From contig JAKSAU010000940.1 in the NCBI GenBank assembly GCA_022361535.1, positions 1 to 8,652 on the forward strand: 8,652 bases of DNA. The letters are read 5' to 3'. Shown here in pieces: positions 1 to 6,558 of this stretch (positions within the stretch are counted from its first letter, which is position 1; each line of letters opens with the position of its first letter). Made by a program: the position numbers and the translations under genes. Below the pieces are notes generated by a model. The model was given only the letters and a program-made list of their open reading frames with translations, did no database searches and was not told where the DNA came from. The DNA comes from Desulfobacterales bacterium. Lineage in GTDB: Bacteria > Desulfobacterota > Desulfobacteria > Desulfobacterales > Desulfobacteraceae.

Positions 1-357
1 ATAAAGCCTGATCTTGTACTACTTGCTTTAGGTGCCAATGACGGTCTCAGAGGATTGCCAGTGGCGCAGATGGAAAAAAATCTGGACAAATCCATCAGCC
101 TTGCAAAAGAGAAAGGCCTTAAAGTTATTTTATGTGGTATGGAGGTTCCTCCTAACTATGGGGAAAAATATACAAGGGATTTTCGTCAAGTATTCGCCAC
201 CCTGTCTGTAAAACATGGCATCACTCTGCTGCCTTTTCTGCTGGACGGTGTGGCAGGCCACCCGGAGCTGAACCAGGCAGATGGTATCCATCCTAATGCC
301 AGGGGGCACGAAGTGATTGCCCGTCTTGTATTCCCATATATCATGGAGGCTCTATGA
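1..357 (+). CDS. SGNH/GDSL hydrolase (arylesterase/TesA-like), 3' part
   Basis: The frame is open from base 1 to the TGA at 355-357, so the last 118 residues of a gene that begins outside the window are visible. It carries two SGNH hallmarks. Block III is GANDGLRG near visible residues 11-18, whose Asn helps form the oxyanion hole. Block V is DGIHPN at about residues 94-99, giving catalytic Asp94 and His97. The nucleophile Ser of block I lies upstream of the window. GANDGLRG is typical of the TesA/arylesterase branch, which hydrolyses acyl esters or thioesters and is usually periplasmic. The signal peptide cannot be checked here. The stop overlaps the ATG of the ABC ATPase (ATGA), so translation is probably coupled. 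The nearby pairing with YbbA/YbbP-like genes supports the TesA-like assignment. The natural substrate is unknown. Confidence 0.9.
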   Translation: MKPDLVLLALGANDGLRGLPVAQMEKNLDKSISLAKEKGLKVILCGMEVPPNYGEKYTRDFRQVFATLSVKHGITLLPFLLDGVAGHPELNQADGIHPNARGHEVIARLVFPYIMEAL

Positions 358-1016
358 GTCTTGAACTTGAAGCTGTAAGCAAAGGATTTGAGCAGCCTGG
401 CGGAGGCCGGATCCAAGTGCTTGATAACGCAGACCTGTCTATAAAAACCGGCCAGACTCTGGCTGTAGTGGGACAGTCAGGCAGTGGTAAGACAACCCTG
501 TTGTCTTTGGTCGCCGGTCTGGACCGCCCGGATGAAGGGAAAATTTTCTTGGATGGCAAGGATCTGGCAGCTATGGGCCAGGACCGGCTGGCCAGATATA
601 GGGCAAAAAAAATCGGGATTGTTTTCCAGCAATTTCATCTTATGCCTCACTTGACTGCTTGGGAGAATGTCAGCCTGCCTTTAGAAATTCATAAAGCAAA
701 TAGTATCAACGAACGCGTAGACTCTATGCTGGAACGGGTTGGGTTGTGGCAGCGCCGGAACCATTTGCCAGGGCAGTTGTCAGGAGGAGAGTGCCAGCGG
801 GTTGCCATCGCAAGAGCTTTGGTGGTCAGGCCGTCCCTGCTTTTGGCAGATGAGCCTACAGGCAATCTGGATACAGGTACAGGCGAGATTGTAGCAGATC
901 TTTTGTTTGATCTCGTTGAATCAGAAGGCAAAAGCTTAGTCTTAGTCACACATAATCCGGAACTGGCGGGCCGGTGCCAAAGTATTTGCAGCATACAAAA
1001 GGGGAGACTTGTCTGA
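354..1016 (+). CDS. ABC transporter ATP-binding protein, YbbA/LolD type
   Basis: This 220-residue protein is a complete single-domain ABC ATPase of the MacB/LolD/YbbA group that powers FtsX-type permeases. Visible motifs are Walker A GQSGSGKT (residues 40-47), Q-loop FQQ (91-93), signature LSGGE (142-146), Walker B LLLADEP with catalytic Glu168, D-loop GNLD, and the switch His200. All catalytic positions are intact and the length is normal for the group. GGAGG at 345-349 sits just before the ATG, inside the 3' end of the esterase gene. The start overlaps the esterase stop and the stop overlaps the permease start. It should act at the cytoplasmic face of the inner membrane as a dimer with the next gene's product. 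I prefer YbbA to LolD because of the esterase neighbour and the single large permease, rather than a LolC/LolE pair. Confidence 0.95.
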   Translation: MSLELEAVSKGFEQPGGGRIQVLDNADLSIKTGQTLAVVGQSGSGKTTLLSLVAGLDRPDEGKIFLDGKDLAAMGQDRLARYRAKKIGIVFQQFHLMPHLTAWENVSLPLEIHKANSINERVDSMLERVGLWQRRNHLPGQLSGGECQRVAIARALVVRPSLLLADEPTGNLDTGTGEIVADLLFDLVESEGKSLVLVTHNPELAGRCQSICSIQKGRLV

Positions 1017-3610
1017 TGCTGATCTGGATACGTATGGCTGTCAGGGAAATAAAGGTAAACAAAGGGTTTTCTATCTTTTTTGTACTGAACCTTGCCATGG
1101 GCCTGGCCGGATTTATTGGCGTACAGTCCTTTGGCCGGTCCCTGGACCGGCATCTTGATAAAAACCTGCAGGAAATACTTACGGCAGACTTAGTACTCTC
1201 AGCCAGCTCTCCCATGGCACCAGAGGAATCTGCACTGGCCGCAACCATAATGGGCAGAGATGTTAAAAGAGCCCGGCTGGTGGCTTTTTATACTATGGTC
1301 AGGCCAGGGGGCAGCGGTGATAGCAATCTACAGGCCCGTTTAGTGAGGGTTATGGCCATAGATAAGGCCTATCCGCTTTATGGCCAATTTGTTATGGAAA
1401 ACAATACCCTGTCCCCGATGATCCAAAAATCCCCATCTCTTTTTATGACCAGGGATACTGCCCATACCCTTGGTGTGGAAACCGACCAAAGAATTCCTTT
1501 GCGCATCGGCAATAAAGACTTTTATGTACAGGATTTTTTTGCAGAAGACCCGGATAAGTCCCTGACTGCCGTGGACCTTGCCCCTAAAGTCTATATGGGC
1601 ATGGACCAACTGGACGGTACCGGCTTGATCCAGTTTGGCAGCAGGATCAGGTATTTTTATTTCTATACTTTTCCCCAAGGAACAGATGTCCAGGCCCTGA
1701 CCCGGAGACTGGATTCAGCTTTCTTTGATTTGAGTAACGGACGGCCAAGGATAAATATTTTTGATACCCGGGATGTGAACCGGCAGTTGGGCAGGGTAAC
1801 GGAGTACTTTACCGGATATCTTGGTCTGGTTGGCATCGTGGCTCTTTTTCTTGCCGGGCTGTCCGGTGCCTACCTGTTTCGGGGTCTGGTCGGTTTAAAG
1901 CAGAAGGAAATGGCAATCCTGTCCGGACTTGGGGCAGTGAGCAAAGAGATTTACCTGTTTGTCAGTATCCAGCTTGTTATTCTTGGCAGCTTGGCAGCCG
2001 TGCTTGCAGTGGGTATATCCAGACTGCTATTGCCTGCTTTTCCTATGATCTTTAAAGGACTGGTTCCTGATGGTCTAATTATTTCTATGGATCCGGCCAC
2101 TGTTTTTTTGGCTTTGGGACTGGGTATGGGCGGCAGTCTAGTTTTTTGTCTGCCTGTATTTGCAAGGCTTTTTACCATCCGGCCCGGGGACTTGCTTCAG
2201 GGCATAAATAATGGCCGGGGCCAAAATCGTGGCAACGCTTCTACTGCGTTAACGATGTTTGCCTTTTTGCCTGGCCTTATTGCCTTTTTTCTTGTGTCAG
2301 CAATTGTGGCAGGCAGTATAAAAGAAGGGTTGATTTTCGCTTTAGGGTTTGTTGTTGCCATGGCTATCCTGTTTTTTACAGGCAGTATCGTTTTTCAATG
2401 GTGCCGCTACCTGTCAAAAAGGAAAATGTTGGGTATTAGCGGTAAAATTGCTTTCAGGAATTTATTTCGAAATAAATGGTCAAGTCTGTCCTGCTTTGTG
2501 ACCATTGCTATGGGAGTGTTTCTTATTTCCCTTATTCCCCAAATACAAAAGGGTCTGGCATCAGAAATCATGAGGCCCGAGGGGCTGAAGCTGCCTGTAT
2601 TCTTCCTGGTGGATATCCAGGATGAGCAAAAGAACGCATTGGAAGATTTCATGGCCAAACAGAACGGGGAGTTGAGCCATATCTCTCCCATGGTTCGGGG
2701 GCGGATTTTAAAAGTCAACGGCCACCTTTTTTTTGACAAAAGCAAACGAACCGGCGAAAGAAACCGGCCTGGCCGCATGGGCGGCCGAAGGCTGGAGTTT
2801 ATGTTTTCCTATCGCAAGGCCTTGGCTGATTCAGAAACCCTTGTGCAAGGCGTTCCTTTGACGCCAACTCCATGGTCTTTTGATGATGGAATACCTTTTG
2901 AGATATCCATGGCCGTTTCTTTTGCCGACAGGCACGGGTTCAGAATCGGTGATGTCTTGACTTTTGATGTCCAAGGTATCCCTTTGGAAGGCAAGGTTAA
3001 AAATCTGCGTAAGGTAAGGTGGAATTCATTCCAGCCCAATTTTTTCATGCTTTTCCAGGACGGAGTGCTCAATGATGCACCCAAGACCCACCTTGGAGCG
3101 GTTTCAAATGTTCCGCCTGATCAGCGAAAAATTTTGAAGAATCTTTTGGTGGACGAGTTCCCCAATATTTCCGTTATTGATGTAACCCAGACTGCTTCCA
3201 CTATATTAGGGGTGACGGATCGCCTTTCTTTATCTGTTCGGTTTATGGCATGGCTGGCGATTGGTGCAGGTTTAGTTTCTATCTTTTCCATTGCCCGGCA
3301 TGAAGCCAGAAAGAACCGGAACCAGATTAATCTGCTAAAGGTACTCGGGTGCGATTTTAAAACTCTCCAGGCTGTCAGTTTGGTTGAATTCGGATTTATC
3401 GGTTTTTTGGCCAGTATTTTTGCACTTGCCTTGAGTATGGGATTTTCGCTGGTTATCTCCTGGTATTTTTTTGACAGCCTTTGGAAATTCGATTCGGTTT
3501 ACCTATTCGGTATATTGGTTTCGGCAACGGGATTATGCATGGTCACAGGACTTGCCGCTGCCCGCCAGGTAATGAAAAAAAGACCCCTGGCTTTGCTGGG
3601 AAAAAGCTGA
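1016..3610 (+). CDS. FtsX-like ABC permease, YbbP type
   Basis: I chose the ATG at 1016, giving 864 residues. It overlaps the ATPase stop as TGATG and has GGGGAG at 1001-1006 nine bases upstream. An in-frame GTG at 974 would add 14 polar residues lying within the ATPase gene and is less likely. Hydrophobic segments appear near residues 18-38, 267-289, 311-337, 361-385, 412-432, 436-461, 488-505, 742-762, 785-815 and 827-850, about ten in all. Two large hydrophilic domains (about 40-265 and 510-740) should face the periplasm. This is the duplicated FtsX layout of YbbP (about 800 residues in E. coli). The ends of the membrane blocks carry typical FtsX-family text, for example KEMAILSGLGA and NLLKVLGC. 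With the ATPase it probably works on envelope lipids or lipoproteins rather than importing a solute. The actual substrate is not established for this family. Confidence 0.92.
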   Translation: MLIWIRMAVREIKVNKGFSIFFVLNLAMGLAGFIGVQSFGRSLDRHLDKNLQEILTADLVLSASSPMAPEESALAATIMGRDVKRARLVAFYTMVRPGGSGDSNLQARLVRVMAIDKAYPLYGQFVMENNTLSPMIQKSPSLFMTRDTAHTLGVETDQRIPLRIGNKDFYVQDFFAEDPDKSLTAVDLAPKVYMGMDQLDGTGLIQFGSRIRYFYFYTFPQGTDVQALTRRLDSAFFDLSNGRPRINIFDTRDVNRQLGRVTEYFTGYLGLVGIVALFLAGLSGAYLFRGLVGLKQKEMAILSGLGAVSKEIYLFVSIQLVILGSLAAVLAVGISRLLLPAFPMIFKGLVPDGLIISMDPATVFLALGLGMGGSLVFCLPVFARLFTIRPGDLLQGINNGRGQNRGNASTALTMFAFLPGLIAFFLVSAIVAGSIKEGLIFALGFVVAMAILFFTGSIVFQWCRYLSKRKMLGISGKIAFRNLFRNKWSSLSCFVTIAMGVFLISLIPQIQKGLASEIMRPEGLKLPVFFLVDIQDEQKNALEDFMAKQNGELSHISPMVRGRILKVNGHLFFDKSKRTGERNRPGRMGGRRLEFMFSYRKALADSETLVQGVPLTPTPWSFDDGIPFEISMAVSFADRHGFRIGDVLTFDVQGIPLEGKVKNLRKVRWNSFQPNFFMLFQDGVLNDAPKTHLGAVSNVPPDQRKILKNLLVDEFPNISVIDVTQTASTILGVTDRLSLSVRFMAWLAIGAGLVSIFSIARHEARKNRNQINLLKVLGCDFKTLQAVSLVEFGFIGFLASIFALALSMGFSLVISWYFFDSLWKFDSVYLFGILVSATGLCMVTGLAAARQVMKKRPLALLGKS

Positions 3611-3678
3611 TGCATTCCTTGTGGTGCGGCTTGGGTTATCTAACGCGAAAATGAAGGGTCATCGAATATCAACATACC

Positions 3679-3757
3679 GGCCCGTTTATTCTAAGAAGCG
3701 GCTGCCGTATTTTTTACAAAAATCCGCCTGATGCCGTCTTCTTAGAATAAACAGGCC
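3679..3757. repeat. Long imperfect inverted repeat (hairpin)
   Basis: The left arm 3679-3702 and right arm 3733-3757 are complementary over about 24 pairs, with one mismatch and one extra base in the right arm. The core TTCTAAGAAG/CTTCTTAGAA and flanking GTTTA/TAAAC match exactly. The 30-base loop contains a T run and an A run. No T-tract follows the right arm, so it is not a standard intrinsic terminator, although as RNA it could block polymerase readthrough or protect the 3' end of the ABC operon message. It could also be a small palindromic mobile repeat. I see no clear target-site duplication at its edges. Confidence 0.75.
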
Positions 3758-3975
3758 TAGGTGCTCAAACGTCAATACCCTTATTTGAGGATGCTGCCGA
3801 TAGTTAATCTACCCGGGTTATAAAGGAACCTGTTTATGATCCGCTATAATTAAAAAATACCTGTTGTCCTTTTCCCGGAGAGCAGATCCTCAGTGGTTCC
3901 CCTTCAATTTTGCATACAAAAAAATGTCTGGCATATATTAAAAAAATATTAAAATATGAAAAATAAGTTATTTTT

Positions 3976-4004
3976 TTGTTAAAAATATGAGATAAGAATA
4001 AATT
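3976..4004 (+). promoter_or_regulatory. Possible sigma-70 promoter of the binding-protein gene
   Basis: TTGTTA at 3976-3981 and TAAATT at 3999-4004 are 17 bases apart and lie about 65 bases upstream of the ATG. Each matches consensus at four or five of six positions. In such AT-rich DNA similar pairs arise by chance. TATAGT at 4004-4009 is an alternative -10 without a good -35. Confidence 0.35.
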
Positions 4005-4069
4005 ATAGTCTATAAATTTGGTGAATGTACAAAAATGGCAAGTAACTAAATAAGCGTTTAGGAGGTTTC

Positions 4070-4816
4070 ATGAGAAAACGTATCATTACCATGATTATGG
4101 CAGTATCGTTGTTAATCGGTGCAGGAAGTGCTTTTGGCCAGGGCCTTACTCTGGCAACTTTAAACTGGGAACCGTTCTATAGCGAGAACCTTCCTGAGGG
4201 CGGCTTTTTTACTGCGCTTTCCCGTGAAGCTTTTAAGCGTGCCGGATATGATCTGAAGGTTGAATTCATGCCATGGAAAAGAGCGTTGGAAATGGCCAAA
4301 ACAGGAAAATATGATGGCATTCTTGGCGCCTATCATAATACGGATCGGGAAACATATTTTGTATTCCCCGATGCGGCCGCTCACAATGAAGAGGTCTTTT
4401 TTCAGAAAAAAGGAAGCGGCATATCATATAAGACGCTTGACGATTTAAAGCCCTATAAAATCGGTGGGCTTGATGCATCAGCCCCTATGAAAGAGCTTAA
4501 AGAAAAAGGGTTCAAAACAGAAGGGCTGACAAAAGAGTTGAGTAGCATTAAAAAACTGCATGCAGGACGAATTGACCTCATGATTATGGGCAAGCAGAAC
4601 TTAAATTTCGCCCTGAAAAATATGGCAGATTACAAGCCCTTTCAAGATGCGTTTGAGGTTCTGGAGCCTCCCTTTAAATCTTATGGACTGTATTGCCCCA
4701 TTTCTAAGAAACGGCCTGATGCCAATGAGATTGTTGAAAAATTCAATGCCGCATTAAAAGAGATGAAGGCGGATGGTACTTATGACGAAATTTTAACCCG
4801 GTTCGGCCAGAAATAA
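4070..4816 (+). CDS. Periplasmic solute-binding protein, family 3 (orphan)
   Basis: This 248-residue protein begins with a classic signal peptide: MRKR, a hydrophobic core over residues 5-19, and a probable cleavage after AFG near residue 23. The mature part is a type 2 periplasmic binding fold of the SBP_bac_3 family. Visible features are the opening strand LTLATLNWEPFYS, FMPWKRAL at about 66-73, the GKYDGILG strand at about 79-86, TDRETYFVFP with the ligand-carboxylate Arg93, and the late lobe-1 return containing SYGLYCPISKK. The length is normal. AGGAGG at 4060-4065 is a strong ribosome binding site. No amino-acid permease or matching ATPase lies beside it, and the upstream ABC operon is of the FtsX export type. 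It is therefore an orphan that may share a transporter elsewhere or act as a sensor. The ligand cannot be predicted; an amino acid or related small molecule is the family default. Confidence 0.9.
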   Translation: MRKRIITMIMAVSLLIGAGSAFGQGLTLATLNWEPFYSENLPEGGFFTALSREAFKRAGYDLKVEFMPWKRALEMAKTGKYDGILGAYHNTDRETYFVFPDAAAHNEEVFFQKKGSGISYKTLDDLKPYKIGGLDASAPMKELKEKGFKTEGLTKELSSIKKLHAGRIDLMIMGKQNLNFALKNMADYKPFQDAFEVLEPPFKSYGLYCPISKKRPDANEIVEKFNAALKEMKADGTYDEILTRFGQK

Positions 4817-4843
4817 TCATATAGTAGAATTTAACTATTTTTG

Positions 4844-4883
4844 AAAAAGGGTACCTGTATTGTTAGTACAGGTACCCTTTTTT
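4844..4883. terminator. Strong bidirectional intrinsic terminator
   Basis: Left arm 4844-4859 and right arm 4867-4882 form a perfect 16-pair stem (core GGGTACCTGTA) around a 7-base loop. A T run follows on the plus strand and, reading the other way, the A run at 4844-4848 becomes a T run. It lies between the convergent binding-protein and MATE genes and should end both transcripts. Confidence 0.95.
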
Positions 4884-4946
4884 ATGGGGCAGGCAGCATC
4901 CCGATTTTATATCAAGCCTAAAACGTTATTTTGTCTGCCAGGCCGG

Positions 4947-6305
4947 TTATCCTTCAACAAGGTTTCGGATCCATTTTTTGGAGAAAAAACGAGGCAGGCC
5001 AATGGCAAGCTTGAAAACCTCCTCAACTGCAATAAGAACCATGACCCAATATACTGGCAGGTCCAGGTAAAATGCAGCAAAAAATGCCATTGGAACACCG
5101 ATGCACCATACTCCGGTAAGATCCAGCAAAAACCCGAACCGTGTGTCTCCGCCGCCGCGAAGAACAGAGACAACATTCGTAAAGTTGGTGGTTTTAGCCC
5201 AAAGAATCAATCCTGTTGCGAGCATAAGATAATAGGCATTTTCATAAGTGGCAGGGGATATATTGTAAAATCCAAGGATAAAGTCCCGGGAGACAATCAT
5301 GACCAAACCTGCCCCTAATGCCATGATCAGTTGCGAAAGCAAAAGAAACTGGCCATATGCCATGGCCTGGTCTTTTTTCCCCGCACCAATGCTGTTGCCG
5401 ATCATGATGGAGCCCCCGTGGAAAATACCGAAAAACGGGATAAACATAAACTCTTCTATGGTTGCAACGATGTTAACCGCTGCAATGGACTCGGTACCAA
5501 TCCGTGCATAGACCAGTTTATACATACTGACCCCGGTTACCCAAAATAATTCATTTAAAAATACCGGCCAGCAGGTGGCGGCCACCCGTTTGAGAAAGGC
5601 TATGTCAAACCCGAGCATCTCTTTAATGGAAGCAGCCAATGGATATTTTTTAACGTATATTATGGTAATGATGATAATACCTTCCAGGATTTTTGCTGAA
5701 CAGGTGGCAATAGCAGCTCCTGTTACTCCCATGGCAGGGAATCCCAGTTTCCCGAAAATAAGGATGTAATTGAGCAATATATTCAATGCTACAGCAGCCA
5801 TTGAAGAGATCATTGGAACGTGGGCAAATCCCATACTCCGAAGGTTGAACATCAATGAAAAAACCACGGCAGTTACAGAGAAAGCAATTCCAGCGATACG
5901 AAGATATCCTGCCCCAAGCCTGATCACCTCAGAATCTGTGGAAAACAAGGATATGAGATTCGAGGAAAAGAAAAGGGAGGCAATAGAGAAGACTGCTGCA
6001 ATGGCAAGTCCTCCCAGGATGCCTATACCGGATAAATGCTTTAATCGGGTATGGTCTTTTTTCCCCCAATACTGGGCTGTAAAAATAGAAACACCTGAAT
6101 GGATGCCGAATTGAATCACAATGAATATGAATACAAATTGGTTTGCAATGCCTACGGCAGCAATCGCCTCATCATTGAGCTGTCCGATCATGAGCATGTC
6201 AATAACAGCCATGGAGCAGGTCAAAAGATTCTGCAACGAAATAGGTAATGCAAGGGTCAGCAGAAGACCTAAAAATTTTTTCTGTGAGGAACTGATTTTC
6301 AGCAT
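4947..6305 (-). CDS. MATE-family multidrug/cation antiporter
   Basis: This 452-residue protein is a complete MATE (NorM/DinF-like) exporter of normal length with about twelve membrane segments in two six-helix bundles. Typical family text is present: VIDMLMIGQL with Asp36 in helix 1, SIFTAQYWG near 73-81, the NILLNYILIFG...GFPAMGVTGAAIAT block at about 175-201, and VLRGGGDTRFGFLLD near 381-395. MATE proteins export cationic compounds, toxins or metabolites from the cytoplasm using a sodium or proton gradient. The substrate cannot be told from sequence. The ATG (complement of 6303-6305) is preceded by GGAG at the complement of 6313-6316 with a 7-base gap. A terminator-like hairpin lies directly upstream of this site, which suggests regulated readthrough. 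A later start at Met32 would delete the first helix and is unlikely. Confidence 0.95.
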   Translation of the reverse strand: MLKISSSQKKFLGLLLTLALPISLQNLLTCSMAVIDMLMIGQLNDEAIAAVGIANQFVFIFIVIQFGIHSGVSIFTAQYWGKKDHTRLKHLSGIGILGGLAIAAVFSIASLFFSSNLISLFSTDSEVIRLGAGYLRIAGIAFSVTAVVFSLMFNLRSMGFAHVPMISSMAAVALNILLNYILIFGKLGFPAMGVTGAAIATCSAKILEGIIIITIIYVKKYPLAASIKEMLGFDIAFLKRVAATCWPVFLNELFWVTGVSMYKLVYARIGTESIAAVNIVATIEEFMFIPFFGIFHGGSIMIGNSIGAGKKDQAMAYGQFLLLSQLIMALGAGLVMIVSRDFILGFYNISPATYENAYYLMLATGLILWAKTTNFTNVVSVLRGGGDTRFGFLLDLTGVWCIGVPMAFFAAFYLDLPVYWVMVLIAVEEVFKLAIGLPRFFSKKWIRNLVEG

Positions 6306-6320
6306 GAATTTTCTCCAATA

Positions 6321-6354
6321 AAAAAGCCCGCTTCAATTATGAAGCGGGCTTTTT
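6321..6354. terminator. Intrinsic terminator hairpin inside the MATE leader (possible attenuator)
   Basis: Arms 6321-6334 and 6341-6354 pair perfectly (core GCCCGCTTC/GAAGCGGGC) around a 6-base loop. Read on the minus strand, the stem is followed by TTTTTTATT and then, within a few bases, by the MATE ribosome binding site. Every MATE transcript must cross it. It is also flanked by T on the plus strand, but no plus-strand gene upstream needs it. It could end readthrough from the EF-hand gene at 6559-6813, although the MATE gene would still lie beyond it. Confidence 0.9.
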
Positions 6355-6408
6355 GGTCATTTATATGTTTAACCGGTTACAAAAAGGCGCTCCTGTGGTA
6401 TTGGACAG

Positions 6409-6438
6409 ATCTTCTGCCGTGTCGGGCACAAAGAAGAT
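6409..6438 (-). promoter_or_regulatory. Leader hairpin upstream of the MATE attenuator
   Basis: A 7-pair stem (ATCTTCT at 6409-6415 with AGAAGAT at 6432-6438) encloses a shorter possible GTG/CAC helix. The structure is flanked by two copies of GTGGTAT, at 6395-6401 and 6447-6453. It lies within the predicted untranslated leader of the MATE message and could be part of a ligand-sensing or anti-terminator fold. I recognise no known riboswitch consensus in it. Confidence 0.4.
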
Positions 6439-6518
6439 GCTCACAAGTGGTATAAGTTAGTCTGGATGTTGTCATGTGTTTTGTCCTGCTCTTTTATCAC
6501 CGATTAAAACTTGACCGA

Positions 6519-6547
6519 CGTATATCAGCCAATTTTTTTGGGGTCAA
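6519..6547 (-). promoter_or_regulatory. Sigma-70-like promoter for the MATE leader
   Basis: On the minus strand, TTGACC (complement of 6542-6547) and TATACG (complement of 6519-6524) are separated by exactly 17 bases. Transcription would start near 6512, giving a leader of about 195 bases before the ribosome binding site. A perfect 7-base inverted repeat, CTTGACC at 6510-6516 and GGTCAAG at 6542-6548, brackets the promoter and could be a repressor operator. Confidence 0.55.
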
Positions 6548-6558
6548 GCAAATTTTTG

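Larger units (their letters stand above)
3611..4069. other. Gene-free spacer after the ABC operon
   Basis: I see no convincing gene in these 459 bases. The first half holds a long imperfect hairpin (3679-3757). Around 3860-3892 lies a segment that resembles one at 7725-7757. From about 3900 to the next gene the DNA is extremely AT-rich, with A and T runs, as expected for a promoter or upstream activating region. A perfect TATAAT occurs at 3845-3850 but has no good -35 partner. No clear intrinsic terminator with a T-tract follows the ABC operon. The hairpin may serve instead. Confidence 0.6.

Noticed and set aside
974..1015. Upstream GTG start for the FtsX permease at 974
   Set aside because: It adds 14 polar residues inside the ATPase gene. 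The ATG at 1016 has a good ribosome binding site and the typical stop/start overlap.
3679..3757. Integron attC-like site
   Set aside because: The arms lack the RYYYAAC and GTTRRRY core boxes in the right places, and there is no cassette array or integrase nearby.
4860..5318. Plus-strand open frame of 152 codons
   Set aside because: It lies over the terminator and antisense to the 3' end of the MATE gene, has no ribosome binding site or recognisable domain, and mirrors MATE codon structure.
5770..6114. Plus-strand open frame of 114 codons antisense to MATE
   Set aside because: It is a shadow of the MATE reading frame with no start signal. The minus-strand protein is an unmistakable MATE transporter.
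6370..6379. Perfect 10-base palindrome TAACCGGTTA
   Set aside because: Single short palindrome with no second copy or promoter overlap. It may belong to the leader fold but is too weak to list separately.
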